From positions 1,054,001 to 1,118,000 of the forward strand of contig NZ_CP048272.1 of NCBI RefSeq assembly GCF_019469425.1: a stretch of DNA of 64,000 nt, written 5' to 3'. Both the position numbers and the translations under genes were made by a program. Source of the stretch: Bifidobacterium asteroides. GTDB taxonomy: Bacteria > Actinomycetota > Actinomycetes > Actinomycetales > Bifidobacteriaceae. Shown here piece by piece: positions 28,685-38,110 of this stretch (its first letter is position 1; each line of letters begins with the position of its first letter). The notes under the pieces are model-generated. The model was not told where the DNA came from and did not search any database. It saw nothing but the letters and a program-made list of their open reading frames with translations.

Positions 28685-29281
28685 ATGGCCGATGAGATGC
28701 CGACGCTGGTCCAGGGTGAACTCTTTTCGCCTGAGCAGGCCGAGGGCACGACCCGGGGCTATCGGGGAACGGTCGCGGCCAAGGTGGCTAGCATCACCTA
28801 TCGGCAACTGGATTATTGGGCCCGAAAACGGATTGTAGAACCATCAATCAAGGCCTCGCATGGCTCAGGCTCCCGCAGGCTCTATTCCTTCAAAGATGTG
28901 GTCATTTTAGCCGTCCTCAAGCGGCTTCTGGATGCCGGTGTCAATCTGGTCAACGCTACGAGCACCGTGGCTTATCTTGAGCGTCGAACCGTGGGTCAGC
29001 TTGAGCATGTGACCGTGGTCTGTGACGGTGATCAGGTCACCGAATGCTCAGGCGCGGATCAGGTCTTTGGGCTGATGCAATCCGGACGTGCAGTTTTTGC
29101 TATCTCCGTGGGCGCTATCTGGCATCGTATGGATCTGGAGCTGCAGACCTGCGACCATGTGGATTTGACTACCGGACAGCTGACCCCAGGCTTGCCTGAG
29201 CAGCCTATTGACGAGCTGACGGCTATGCGCCTGCGCCAGCGTCTGGAGCACCAGCATGAGCAGCGTCAGCGGGCTGCATGA
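28685..29281 (+). CDS. ftsR: MerR-type regulator FtsR (Rv1828-like)
   Basis: A 198-residue MerR-family DNA-binding protein. The winged helix-turn-helix appears at about residues 35-80 as ASITYRQLDYWARKRIVEPSIK followed by GSGSRRLYSFKDVVILAVLKRLLDAGVNL. The C-terminal domain (EHVTVVCDGDQVTECSGADQVF...FAISVGAIWHRMD) matches Rv1828 and FtsR of Corynebacterium, an activator of ftsZ, not a metal or drug sensor. GGGGGC is six bases upstream of ATG 28685. It closes the pgsA-garA operon and is followed by an AT-rich intergenic stretch. Confidence 0.88.
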   Translation: MADEMPTLVQGELFSPEQAEGTTRGYRGTVAAKVASITYRQLDYWARKRIVEPSIKASHGSGSRRLYSFKDVVILAVLKRLLDAGVNLVNATSTVAYLERRTVGQLEHVTVVCDGDQVTECSGADQVFGLMQSGRAVFAISVGAIWHRMDLELQTCDHVDLTTGQLTPGLPEQPIDELTAMRLRQRLEHQHEQRQRAA

Positions 29282-29540
29282 GCGGCCATGTGCGGCATAA
29301 GCAGGGGAGAAAAAAATAAGTAATTTGACATAACGTACATTATCGGCCTATTCAGTCAGGATTTCGGTTTTGCTGGTTTCCAGCGTTTTGTTCATAGTCA
29401 TTCTATTAACACTGACGTTGCAATAGCACAGCTGCATTAACAAGCGGTTTGTCAATTGCATAGGGCCGCCCAGGTGATTTCAGGTGGCCCCAGAAGTCAT
29501 TTTGCTCGGGCTCAGTGCTGAATCTGATCGTTATCCTGAC
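29282..29540. other. AT-rich intergenic region between convergent genes, with hairpin
   Basis: 259 bases between the convergent ftsR (plus) and HAD phosphatase (minus) genes, more AT-rich than their neighbours. GGGCCGCC (29463-29470) pairs with GGTGGCCC (29483-29490) with one G-T pair around a 12-base loop, a possible bidirectional terminator with only a weak T run. A TTGACA at 29325-29330 has no good -10 partner. Confidence 0.4.
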
Positions 29541-30254
29541 CTAGTCGAAGTAATTCTCGGCAGCTTGGCACATTTGGCCGACCTGGTCGATGACTCGATA
29601 GCAGCCGTGAGATTCCAGCTCTCCGGGTTCGGCATAGCCCCAGCCGCATCCTAGGCAGTCCAGACCGGTTTTCAGCGCTCCATCAGCATCAGTCCAGCGG
29701 TCACCGACCATGAGTGCTCGGTCTCCAAGTTTTGCATTGAAGCCAATCTGCCCAAGTGCATAGGTGATGACCTGGGCCTTGGTGATCCTGGTGGAGTCCT
29801 TGCTTGCGCCATAGACGCCATCAACCAGTGGTGCCAGTCCGAAGTGGTCGCATACCGGCAGTGCCTGGTACTCTGGTTTGCAGGTGGCCACAGCCAATGT
29901 CAGACCATGTTTGTGCATACGACTCAGCTGTTCGGGGATGCCGTCGAAGACGGTGGCGAGCAGACGTCCAGGAATGTATTGGCCAGGATGCTCCGGATCC
30001 TTGAATGCTGCCATCTCGCTGTAATAACGCCGGTAGATCTGTACGCCCTTATCGACGTCTTCCTCCCTGATGCCGTTGTGGCGCAAGGATACTCCGATAG
30101 CTGGTCCGATGAATCGTCTGAGCTGGCTCTCATTGGGCACAGGATGACCAAGCTCTTTGAAAGTCTGTACCACAGAGGCGATAATGCCCGGATGCGAGGC
30201 GGTCAGGGTGCCGTCCAGATCCAGCAGAACCAGGCGGCGCGGTGATTTACTCAT
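29541..30254 (-). CDS. HAD-superfamily phosphatase, phosphoglycolate phosphatase-like
   Basis: A 237-residue HAD hydrolase. LLDLDGTLTASHPGI (motif I with the two catalytic Asp residues), LAVATCKPEY (motif II Thr), ITKAQVITYAL with Lys, and MVGDRWTDADGALKTGL (motif IV) are all in place. The C1 helical cap lies between about residues 20 and 100. The substrate cannot be told; Gph-type enzymes act on phosphoglycolate and other small phosphates. Its start overlaps the end of rbpA by eight bases, so it is co-transcribed with it. Confidence 0.85.
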   Translation of the reverse strand: MSKSPRRLVLLDLDGTLTASHPGIIASVVQTFKELGHPVPNESQLRRFIGPAIGVSLRHNGIREEDVDKGVQIYRRYYSEMAAFKDPEHPGQYIPGRLLATVFDGIPEQLSRMHKHGLTLAVATCKPEYQALPVCDHFGLAPLVDGVYGASKDSTRITKAQVITYALGQIGFNAKLGDRALMVGDRWTDADGALKTGLDCLGCGWGYAEPGELESHGCYRVIDQVGQMCQAAENYFD

Positions 30255-30594
30255 AATCGGGGAACCATCCTTCTCGGTGCATTTTCAGGCGCTTGTCCAG
30301 TACGGCCTTGAGCTCGTCCTCGGACCGGCGCTCCAGCAGCATGTCCCAGTGGGTCCTGGTCGGTTTGCCGGTTTTGCCGGACTCCTGCTCGTCATGCCCC
30401 TCGAGTTGAGCGATCTGCCCGCAACGGCACTCCCACTCCTGCGGCACCTCAGCGCCCTCAGCCAGCGGCAGAATGGTCCGATGGCCCTTGGGGCAGATGT
30501 AGGCGACCTCGCTGCGTGCCGCGAAATCCACATTCTGATCGGATTCCAGGGACTTCGCCCCGATACTCATGCCGCGAAGACTGCGCTCTGCCAT
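30247..30594 (-). CDS. rbpA: RNA polymerase-binding protein RbpA
   Basis: A 115-residue actinobacterial transcription factor that binds sigma and RNA polymerase. MAERSLRGMSIGAKSLESD at the N-terminus is the family tail. CPKGHRTILPLAEGAEVPQEWECRCG forms the zinc-containing core, and the C-terminus carries THWDMLLERRSEDELKAVLDKRL, the sigma-interaction helix region. No sign of damage. The gene is upstream of the phosphatase and downstream of helY on the minus strand, separated from helY by 84 bases. Confidence 0.95.
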   Translation of the reverse strand: MAERSLRGMSIGAKSLESDQNVDFAARSEVAYICPKGHRTILPLAEGAEVPQEWECRCGQIAQLEGHDEQESGKTGKPTRTHWDMLLERRSEDELKAVLDKRLKMHREGWFPDYE

Positions 30595-30678
30595 GATTCC
30601 TCCATACTCGTGTCCGTCACTGCCTCCAAGCTACAGAACAGTGTTGACCTGAAACTTATTCCCTGTCTGCGGCCGTGT

Positions 30679-33243
30679 TCACTCCACGCCCGTATAAGCC
30701 ACAATGCCACGATTGACCTGGTCGGCGGCGATGCTGGCGGTTCTGGCAAGGTGATGCCCTCCCCTGCCCAGGTAGTGTTCGACCTGAACGATCTGGGTGA
30801 GCACATCGGACAGGCGCTTGGCATTGCGCACAAAGTCCCCCGCCGTCAGATCGCTGTCGCGCAGGATGGTGGTCAGCGAGTCGCCACAGGCCCAGTCGTA
30901 GATGGTCGGCCCCAAGCCAAAGTCGAGTTCCGGGGGCAGTTCCAATCCAGCCTGATTGCAGCGTTCCTGCACTTGGGACCACTGACGTTTCATATCCTCC
31001 ATGGCCTCAACCAGCCTGTGAGCCCGGTATCCGGCCCTCTCCCCCGGCTGCTCCCCCACCCCACGGCGAGATTCGTAGACTAGTCCGGAGACTGCGGCTG
31101 CCAGCTCGGCGGGCTCCAGATCATTGAGGATGCCCCGATCAAGGATCTCTGCAAGACTCAGATCCTGCTCGCTGTAAATGCGCCGGAGCAGCTGGCCCTT
31201 CCGGGTCAGTCGGCAGACGTCTGGGTCCATAGGCCGGGTGTAGCACAGGTCAGCCAGAATCTGGCAGATCCTGTCGAACTGTCGTGAGACTGACCCTGTT
31301 TTGGACTCGTACTGTTCCCGGGTGCGCTGCAGCTCCTTATCCATGCGGATCCATCGGTTCCCCCAGCACAGATGCTTGGGCAGGTCAGGGCACTGGCGGC
31401 AGGGATGGTTGCGCTCCTGCTCACGCAGCTGGTCGATATGCCGGTCAAGGTCGCAGAATGCCCGGTTGCGGGCCTTCTCGCTGGTGAATCGTTGCCGTTT
31501 CAGTCGGCGGCGATCGTTTTTCTGGGCCGAAGAGAGGGCCGCACGGATACGCATGAACTCGATCAGATCGCCACGGTTGCATTGAGCAGCTTTCCGGTAG
31601 TCCTCCAGGCCGCTGGTCAGGGTCTCGATGCGCTCCTCCAGCTCGGAGGCTGATCGGTTGGCCTCCCACTGGGCAAAGGAGTGGTCCAGGGTGTCTCGGG
31701 CACGCGTGTAGCTGGATGAGTTGAGCAGGTTGACGGCCATGTTGAAGGTGGGCCGGAAGCTGGAGTGCAGCGGGTAAACCCTCCGGCTGGACAGCGCAGC
31801 CATGGTCTTGGGGCTGAAGTCCCGGTGGTCGACCACCACTACATGACCAATGTCGTCGATGCCGCGCCGGCCGGCTCGACCGGTCAGCTGGGTGAACTCG
31901 CCAGGCGTAAGAGCTACATGGCCTGTCCCGTCGAATTTCTCCAGCTTCTCGACCACCACGCAACGGGCGGGCATATTGATGCCCAAGGCCAGGGTCTCGG
32001 TGGCGAAGACCACCTTGAGAAGTCCTAACTCGAACAAGTGTTCGACTATCTGCCGAAAGAGAGTGACGACGCCGGCATGATGGGCGGCGAAGCCCTGCTC
32101 CAGAGCGAAGCGGAACTGGGCGAATCCCAGCGCTTTGAGATCCTCCTTGCTGAGCTGGCCGGCTGCCATGGAGTCCACGATGTGCCGTATGCGGCGGGCT
32201 TCCTCATCGGTGGTCAGCTGCAGCCCTGCTCGGATGCACTGCTGGACGGCCTGGTCGCAGCCGGTGCGCGAGAAGATGAAGTAGATGCCGGGCAGCATAT
32301 CCATGAAGTCCAGCTCATCGACCACATCGGCCCGGCTTGGTCGATACCGCTCCCCTGTTCGCCGCTCCGGTCTGCCGCCCCGGCCATGACGGTGGTGGTG
32401 CCCCTGGTCGCGGGCCTGGGCGCGCTCCTGCCCAGCCTTGTCCAGCTGGGCCAGCCTGGAGACCAGACGCGGGTTGATCTTTGGGGTCTGCCGTCCTGAA
32501 CCGTCATGCCGATACAAGTCCAAGATCTCGGGCTCGGTGTGCCTGTCGGCCTGGACCAGGACATGCTGTTCCAGCGGCACGGGCCGTCGCTCGGAGACCA
32601 CCAGATGGGTGCGTCCGCGCACTGAGGAGATCCAGTCGGAGAACTCCTCCACGTTGGACACGGTGGCCGACAACCCCACGATTCGGGTTGAAGCCGGAAG
32701 ATGGATGATGACCTCTTCCCAGACGGGCCCCCGGAAACGGTCGGCCAGATAGTGGACCTCATCCAGGATCACGTATTTCAGGGCCATCAGGGTGGAGGAC
32801 TGCTCGTAGAGCATGTTGCGCAGGACCTCGGTGGTCATGACCACGATGTCCGCCTCGGAGTTGATGGAGGTGTCGCCGGTCAGCAGCCCCACCCGGTCCT
32901 CGCCGTATCGGTCGACCAGGTCATGGTATTTCTGGTTGCTCAGCGCCTTGATGGGGGTGGTGTAGAAGGTCTTGACGTTCTGTTCCTGGGCCAAAAATAC
33001 TGCGAAGTCAGCCACGATGGTCTTGCCGGCGCCGGTCGGAGCGGCCACCAGGACGTTGTCGCCATCCTCAAGGGCGGTGATGGCCTCCAGCTGGAAGTCA
33101 TCCAGGGGGAAGGGCAGCTTGGACTGAAAGCGTGCGGGAGCCCCGGTCATGCGCTTGCGGTGACGACTGAAACGGGCGTAGCGTTCCGCCGGCCCCGGTT
33201 CGGATGCTGTTGAATCCTGTCCGTGGTGACGATGACCTGACAT
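30679..33243 (-). CDS. helY: DEAD/DEAH-box helicase, HelY (Ski2-like)
   Basis: An 854-residue superfamily 2 helicase of the Ski2/Mtr4 type. VLVAAPTGAGKT is the Walker A motif and ILDEVHYLAD the DEVH box; RIVGLSAT is motif III and QLTGRAGRRGIDD is motif VI. A long C-terminal domain (about 400 residues) contains the rRNA-processing arch-like region typical of the family. Length compares with about 900 in Mycobacterium HelY. Start: ATG 33243 with GGAGG four to eight bases upstream; the longer frame to 33339 has no such site. Gene order pafBC - small membrane protein - helY mirrors pafB-pafC-tatA-tatC-helY of Mycobacterium. RNA is the presumed substrate. Confidence 0.92.
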   Translation of the reverse strand: MSGHRHHGQDSTASEPGPAERYARFSRHRKRMTGAPARFQSKLPFPLDDFQLEAITALEDGDNVLVAAPTGAGKTIVADFAVFLAQEQNVKTFYTTPIKALSNQKYHDLVDRYGEDRVGLLTGDTSINSEADIVVMTTEVLRNMLYEQSSTLMALKYVILDEVHYLADRFRGPVWEEVIIHLPASTRIVGLSATVSNVEEFSDWISSVRGRTHLVVSERRPVPLEQHVLVQADRHTEPEILDLYRHDGSGRQTPKINPRLVSRLAQLDKAGQERAQARDQGHHHRHGRGGRPERRTGERYRPSRADVVDELDFMDMLPGIYFIFSRTGCDQAVQQCIRAGLQLTTDEEARRIRHIVDSMAAGQLSKEDLKALGFAQFRFALEQGFAAHHAGVVTLFRQIVEHLFELGLLKVVFATETLALGINMPARCVVVEKLEKFDGTGHVALTPGEFTQLTGRAGRRGIDDIGHVVVVDHRDFSPKTMAALSSRRVYPLHSSFRPTFNMAVNLLNSSSYTRARDTLDHSFAQWEANRSASELEERIETLTSGLEDYRKAAQCNRGDLIEFMRIRAALSSAQKNDRRRLKRQRFTSEKARNRAFCDLDRHIDQLREQERNHPCRQCPDLPKHLCWGNRWIRMDKELQRTREQYESKTGSVSRQFDRICQILADLCYTRPMDPDVCRLTRKGQLLRRIYSEQDLSLAEILDRGILNDLEPAELAAAVSGLVYESRRGVGEQPGERAGYRAHRLVEAMEDMKRQWSQVQERCNQAGLELPPELDFGLGPTIYDWACGDSLTTILRDSDLTAGDFVRNAKRLSDVLTQIVQVEHYLGRGGHHLARTASIAADQVNRGIVAYTGVE

Positions 33244-33256
33244 GTTCCTCCAAGAA

Positions 33257-33580
33257 CTACTTATTGAACTGCTTCCACCGCCGCCAGGTGCGGCCGTGGT
33301 TCCTCCTGCGCTGCTCCTTGCGCTGCAGGACCAGAGCATGGGCCTGGCTGTATCGCTCGGTTGACTGCGACAGGGGCAGGGCGAAGGCCGGACCCTCGGT
33401 CCTATCCGTTGCTTGGGACCGCCCTGCTGCCGGGGGTTGCGGCATGTGACGGTTCAGATCGTCCGAGACCCGCCCTATGGAGCGGCTGGCTGCCATGGCG
33501 TGGCGGATGGCGTAGACGGCTCCCCCGATCAGCATGGCCAGCATGAAGATCACTAAAAGGATCCAGATCCATCCAGGCAT
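33257..33580 (-). CDS. Small single-pass membrane protein of unknown function
   Basis: A 107-residue protein with one strong N-terminal helix (WIWILLVIFMLAMLIGGAVYAI, about residues 4-25) followed by a soluble, basic tail ending in RRRNHGRTWRRWKQFNK. It occupies the place of tatA and tatC in the Mycobacterium pafBC-tatAC-helY order. It is not TatA: the Phe-Gly hinge and amphipathic helix are lacking. GGAGAGGAG sits before ATG 33580. It starts 21 bases after the pafBC stop and ends 13 bases before the helY start, so the three genes appear to be one operon. Function unknown. Confidence 0.65.
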   Translation of the reverse strand: MPGWIWILLVIFMLAMLIGGAVYAIRHAMAASRSIGRVSDDLNRHMPQPPAAGRSQATDRTEGPAFALPLSQSTERYSQAHALVLQRKEQRRRNHGRTWRRWKQFNK

Positions 33581-33601
33581 GTGACTCCTCTCCGACCGGG
33601 G

Positions 33602-35557
33602 CTAGTGCCGGTCCTGCTCCTTGTCGTGGGCGTCACTGATGGTGATCTCGCGTTGGGCGCGGGCCAGGATCATGGTGCGCAGGGTCTTGGGCGCCACTGC
33701 GGTGATGTGCTTGGCGTGGGCGATGCAGAAGGCTACGAACCAGGAGTCCGAGGAGACGGTCAGGTGGACTTTCTGCCCGGATCCGCAGGGCTCCACCGAG
33801 GCGCCCGGCAGCGACTTGATGTAGGGCAGATCCGGCCGGTCGGTAATGAAGACCGCAGCCGTGCCGTTGTCGAAGGACCACTTGCGTAGCTCGCCGACCG
33901 GCACATCCGGGAACTCCACCTTGTGGCTGGGCTTGACGATGGTCGCATGTTCGATTCTGGCTATTCGCAGAACCTGCCACTGCCGGTTGCGCCCGGTGCC
34001 CTGCTTGAGGTGACGGCTGGAATCCGAGGGAGCGTCTGCAGCCTCGGTGCCCTCTGCTGCATCGCCGATATCGGTCCAGGCGGCGACATAGTAGACGCCC
34101 TCATCCACAAAGATCTTGGCAGGGGCCACAACCTTGCGGCGGGTCCTGCCGGCAGCGTCCGTGTACTCCATGTCCAACAGGGACTCGGTCTTGATCGCCC
34201 GGCGGACCACCGAGAAACTCTTGGGTTCGGTCTCATACCCGGTAAGGGAGAGCCAGGGTGTCTCGCCCGGCCCAACATGCGTGCGCAGACGCTGATAGAG
34301 CGACTCGGCCTGGCTGCGGGACTGCTCGGGCAACAGGGGCGAATGGGCCAGGTAGTTGAGCGAGGCGGTCAGCATGCTCAGGTATTGGGGTGAAATGCCG
34401 GCCAGTCGCTCCAAGCCTAGTGAGTTGGTGGCCGAGACGATGCCGCTGTCGTCCAGCAGGGACCAATCGATGTCGAAGAACTGGCTACCAGCCATCTCAC
34501 CGTCGTCCGAGACCGTGGTCAGGGTGTTGATGTCCTTGTGGATGGTGTTGACGTACTTGCGCAACTCTTCCTTGCTGTTGGGGTGGCCGATGAAGCGCTC
34601 GGCCAACTCGGCCAGGGAGAACTCCTCGCCCAGGTGTGCGGACAGGAAGAGCATGAGCCGCAGGCGGCGGTCCACCTCGGACCCGGTCTGGAAGGAGGAT
34701 GCGCTGGCTCGGCGGGCGTGACGAAGGTCGGTATCGTCGTCGCTTAGGTCGGTGGCGAAATGCTCAACGCTGGTCCGAGCAATCTCCGGGGAGATGACCG
34801 TTGCCGCACCGGGGCTCTGCGACTCGTCGGCCAGCTTGAAGCGGGCGGCTGCATCCAGACGGCGCCGGAAGGCATCTGCGGCCTCCTGCGGGCTGACGAT
34901 GGAGGCATCGGGGTGCTCCAGGACGAACATGGCCAAATCGTCCGAATCGGCATAGGCTACATTCAGGTTCTCTCCGTCCACGTCCACTGTGGCGGCGAAG
35001 CGTCGCGAATCGATGACCTTGACCAAATCGTCGGGAATGCGCTGGGTACCCAGTCCCGGAGCTATGGAGTCCAGACCCAAGCCAGGGATGGGCACTTGCG
35101 GCACGCGGGGCGTGGTGCGTGAGACCGGTCGGGTCGGCTCCTCACAGGCCTCCTGGGACATGGCAATGGATCGCGCAAGGTAGTTGGCCGCGGCCAACAC
35201 CGGCATGTCCTCCTGGTTGAAGTGCATGCGAATGCGTGGTTCATCCCCCAGCTGCAGACGGTAGGAGGCGAAATCCTGCCCCTCGGACTTGGAGGAATAC
35301 TCCGGCTGCCGGGATTCGATGGCTATGCCCATGGCCGCCAGCTTGGCCCGGTCACGCTGGAACTGCTTGGCAAACGCGGCCTTGGCAGCCTGATCTGCCA
35401 GCTCGCCATAGGAGTCGGCATAGGCCTTGACCCGCTGTGCTATCTGTCGTGAGGTAAGCCATTGCGGAAAAGCGGACGATAAGACGGCTAGGACATCAAG
35501 TTCATGCTTGCCCCACTTATCCGAAAAACGCCGTCTTCCGTTCGTGCCTTCTGCCAT
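33602..35557 (-). CDS. pafBC: WYL-domain transcriptional regulator PafBC (fused)
   Basis: A 651-residue protein combining PafB and PafC. The N-terminal half starts with a helix-turn-helix (WGKHELDVLAVLSSAFPQWLTSRQIAQRV). A second HTH begins near residue 300 (EVDRRLRLMLFLSAHLGEEFSLAELAERF). Each half is followed by a WYL-type ligand region; the second (TESLLDMEYTDAAGRTRRKVVAPAKIFVDEGVYYVAAW) is the clear one. Separate PafB and PafC form a DNA-damage activator in Mycobacterium, and Arthrobacter also has a fused form. ATG 35557 with GAGGA upstream is favoured over 35608; TATGAT near 35615-35620 may be its -10. The C-terminal WCX part is followed by a polar tail. Confidence 0.85.
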   Translation of the reverse strand: MAEGTNGRRRFSDKWGKHELDVLAVLSSAFPQWLTSRQIAQRVKAYADSYGELADQAAKAAFAKQFQRDRAKLAAMGIAIESRQPEYSSKSEGQDFASYRLQLGDEPRIRMHFNQEDMPVLAAANYLARSIAMSQEACEEPTRPVSRTTPRVPQVPIPGLGLDSIAPGLGTQRIPDDLVKVIDSRRFAATVDVDGENLNVAYADSDDLAMFVLEHPDASIVSPQEAADAFRRRLDAAARFKLADESQSPGAATVISPEIARTSVEHFATDLSDDDTDLRHARRASASSFQTGSEVDRRLRLMLFLSAHLGEEFSLAELAERFIGHPNSKEELRKYVNTIHKDINTLTTVSDDGEMAGSQFFDIDWSLLDDSGIVSATNSLGLERLAGISPQYLSMLTASLNYLAHSPLLPEQSRSQAESLYQRLRTHVGPGETPWLSLTGYETEPKSFSVVRRAIKTESLLDMEYTDAAGRTRRKVVAPAKIFVDEGVYYVAAWTDIGDAAEGTEAADAPSDSSRHLKQGTGRNRQWQVLRIARIEHATIVKPSHKVEFPDVPVGELRKWSFDNGTAAVFITDRPDLPYIKSLPGASVEPCGSGQKVHLTVSSDSWFVAFCIAHAKHITAVAPKTLRTMILARAQREITISDAHDKEQDRH

Positions 35558-35701
35558 CAGTCCTCGCGTATCGTTAAAATTTTGCATATCAGTGCGCCTA
35601 ACGCACATCTAACTATCATAGATTGATTTTGGGGGCTGTGGGAGCCAAACATCCAAATACGGTACCATTTCTTGACAGGCTGAACGCTGCTGCACCTGGC
35701 C

Positions 35702-37132
35702 CTAGATCCACTCGTCGGGTTCGATCCCCTGAGGCCCCACATACTGGCCGTTGGGCACGTATGATGAGCGTCCCTGGTCGCGCAGATGGGCATCCGCATA
35801 CAAGGCCACATCCCTGCCAAAGGTCCAGTCCCCTTCGATGGTGACCGAGTTGGCAGCCGCCAGGCTGGGAACCCCGTAGGGGAATCGTTCGTCGAAGTCG
35901 GCGATGTACTTGTAATAGCGCTCATCCAGCTGGACGTTGGGGAAGTCGTAGTTGCCGTCCTCCATCTCGTAGGAGTCGGTCAGATGGAAACGGTCGGAGC
36001 GCATGATGAACAGGTCGTCAGTGGTCTTGACCGGCAGGAAGCGCATGCGGTCCACCTGCACGCAGATGGCTCCTTCGAAGAGCGAGGCGGCAGAGCCCAT
36101 GGCAGTTTCCAACTGCACCACGGGACGGGTGGAAGGATCGGTGGGATCGACGGTCTTGCGGTTCTCGATGATGGGCAGGGGCAGCACGCCCTTGTATTGG
36201 GCCAGCTTGTCGCGAAGGGCGTCGACCCTGACCCAGATGCTGTTGGTGTTGAAGTAGGGGTGTTTGCGGATGGACATGGCCGAGCTGCGGTCATGTGGAT
36301 CCACCTGGGACATCTCCCGTAGGATGAGGTGCCCAGTAGCCTTGTCGATGACGATGTGGCCGCCTTTGCGGTCGGCGTCGGTCCGCTTGGCTACCTCGAT
36401 CATGAAGGGCGCTCCAGACTGTGCGAAATAGCCGGCCAAGGTCCTTGAAGGCCGGGCGCCCAGGTTGTCGGAGTTGGAGATGAACAGGTAGTCGATCCCC
36501 TGCTCCTTGAGTATGTCCAGCAGTCCGGTCTCCCAGATGGTCGAGAAGATGTCGCCGTGGCCGGGAGGGCACCATTCCAGATCGGGCTTGGCTGGGAAGT
36601 CGACCGGGCGGCCGGTGTCGGCGTCGATCTTGGGCTCGATGTGCTGAATGATCTCCATGGGCACATCATTCTGGACGAAGCGGCGGTCCTGCCTGACGAC
36701 CCGCATGGTGTCTCGCGAGGTGCGGAAGGAGTTCATGAAAATCAGCGGCAGCGGCACCCCCAGGCGTTTTCGGGCCGTCAGCACCTGGCCCATGATGATG
36801 TCCAGGAAGCGCATCCGACGGGCCTTGTGGCGGCGGATGGGCAGCAGGGACTTGGCCTTCTCCAGGCCCATAGAGGTGCCCAGCCCACCGTTGAGCTTGA
36901 TGAAAGCGGTGCGGGAGAACGCGTCCAAGGCCATGTCCATGTCCATGGAGTCGTGGATATCTTTGGTGCGGGGCACGTCCTTGAGCGGGGCGACGTCCTT
37001 CTCGCGCACACAGGCCTTGGCATCTCCCCGTTCCCAGGTTTCGTAGAGGTGCTGGAACTGGCTGATGGAGACTTCGCTCATGCCCCTCTCGCGCATCTTC
37101 GCGGCCGAAAGGTCGAAAACGTCTGTGCTCAT
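35702..37132 (-). CDS. UTP-glucose-1-phosphate uridylyltransferase (UDPGP type)
   Basis: A 476-residue pyrophosphorylase of the eukaryote-like UDPGP family, not the GalU type. FIKLNGGLGTSMGLEKAKSLLP is the UTP-binding signature. FMNSFRTSRDT, WCPPGHGDIF, FISNSDNLGA and a C-terminal beta-helix follow. It makes UDP-glucose or UDP-galactose from the 1-phosphates. In bifidobacteria this family also feeds the lacto-N-biose pathway, so galactose-1-phosphate may be used. GGAAGGGG lies a few bases before ATG 37132. It runs opposite to the tRNA gene and is separated from pafBC by about 145 bases. Confidence 0.93.
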   Translation of the reverse strand: MSTDVFDLSAAKMRERGMSEVSISQFQHLYETWERGDAKACVREKDVAPLKDVPRTKDIHDSMDMDMALDAFSRTAFIKLNGGLGTSMGLEKAKSLLPIRRHKARRMRFLDIIMGQVLTARKRLGVPLPLIFMNSFRTSRDTMRVVRQDRRFVQNDVPMEIIQHIEPKIDADTGRPVDFPAKPDLEWCPPGHGDIFSTIWETGLLDILKEQGIDYLFISNSDNLGARPSRTLAGYFAQSGAPFMIEVAKRTDADRKGGHIVIDKATGHLILREMSQVDPHDRSSAMSIRKHPYFNTNSIWVRVDALRDKLAQYKGVLPLPIIENRKTVDPTDPSTRPVVQLETAMGSAASLFEGAICVQVDRMRFLPVKTTDDLFIMRSDRFHLTDSYEMEDGNYDFPNVQLDERYYKYIADFDERFPYGVPSLAAANSVTIEGDWTFGRDVALYADAHLRDQGRSSYVPNGQYVGPQGIEPDEWI

Positions 37133-37258
37133 GAAACCCCTTCCGGGCTGGGACGACTTGCGGCCGACGCGGGTTGCGCCGACCGTCCAAGATCATGATA
37201 GCAAGTTGATCATGTGGCCTGGCTTGTCTGGACCCGTCTGCCGGGACTCGCCGGACCG

Positions 37259-37287
37259 TTGTCGACCCCGCTACCCTGTGCTACTAT
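37259..37287 (+). promoter_or_regulatory. Promoter of tRNA-Pro
   Basis: TTGTCG (37259-37264) and TACTAT (37282-37287) are separated by 17 bases and sit 24 bases ahead of the mature tRNA 5' end. Confidence 0.65.
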
Positions 37288-37311
37288 CTCTACTCGGTGC
37301 TGATGCACCGT

Positions 37312-37385
<74 letters not shown>

Positions 37386-38052
37386 CGAAGATATTGGGGT
37401 TGCTGTCTCTCGGAGTTCCCTATCGTTTATCTTGCTCGGGGTCGCTAGGGAATATCACTGCTTCTTCTATTACTCACACATCCGGTGTGACAAATTGTGT
37501 CGCTAAGCATTGTTGGTATTTTGGATATTAAGTTGTGGTATCTCACAATCTTGCAGAGTCGGGTATATAATAGTCATCGCTTCTCTCTCTATCTGCGTGC
37601 CAAAGGCAGCATTTAACGGGCATGAAACCAGCAATTTGTAACTATTATTCACGAAATCCGAATTCATCCCAAATGGCGAAGCCGACAGTTGCGAAGGATA
37701 GTGTCCTGCGTACTCGCTCGACAGATAGCTTTAGGACACATGTCCGGTGAAATTCCCGCATTGTTGCGAAAGATTCCATAGAGGCGAAAACGGGTTCCTG
37801 CGTGGGGATTATGTTGCTAGCTGGGTTTGTGGATTGGTGTTTTCTTGGATAGTCGTCGGGTTCCTCGGTCAAAACGGGCCTGCAGGTCCGGAGCCGTGTC
37901 GATCCTTCCTGCAGAACCGTCCTGATTTCCTGGTTTCGGGCAGGGGGGGGGGCTGTTCGGCGATACGGGCAGATCCTGTATCTGGTGATGATGGCGTCCT
38001 CCGCATGCGTCGCGTTGTGCCAGGGCAAAAAGAGGTGTCTGGTAAATCTGGT
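37386..38052. other. Intergenic region after tRNA-Pro, AT-rich, with poly-G run
   Basis: About 670 bases with no recognisable gene. TATAAT at 37566-37571 is isolated without a matching -35. Ten consecutive G residues lie at 37943-37952. Open frames on both strands (for example 37645-38028 on the minus strand) have compositions unlike real proteins. The stretch could be the remains of a lost element, but I find no transposase motif or terminal repeat. Confidence 0.5.
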
Positions 38053-38098
38053 TTGACAATGCGAAACCAGCCCCTAATAATGTAGCAAGCTACATTAT
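38053..38098 (+). promoter_or_regulatory. Promoter with overlapping MarR operator
   Basis: TTGACA at 38053-38058 is followed 16-17 bases later by TAATAA/AATAAT. That -10 region is covered by a perfect inverted repeat: ATAATGTAGC (38077-38086) and GCTACATTAT (38089-38098), two bases apart. A repressor bound here would block RNA polymerase. The repeat lies 12 bases before the marR start, so autoregulation of marR and the efflux gene is likely. Confidence 0.75.
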
Positions 38099-38110
38099 GA
38101 AAGGTGGGCC

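Noticed and set aside
37645-38028. Possible gene of 127 codons on the minus strand after tRNA-Pro
   Set aside because: The translated sequence has no domain pattern, contains the poly-G tract as Pro/Ala codons, and no ribosome site is seen. It could be a remnant but cannot be supported as a gene.
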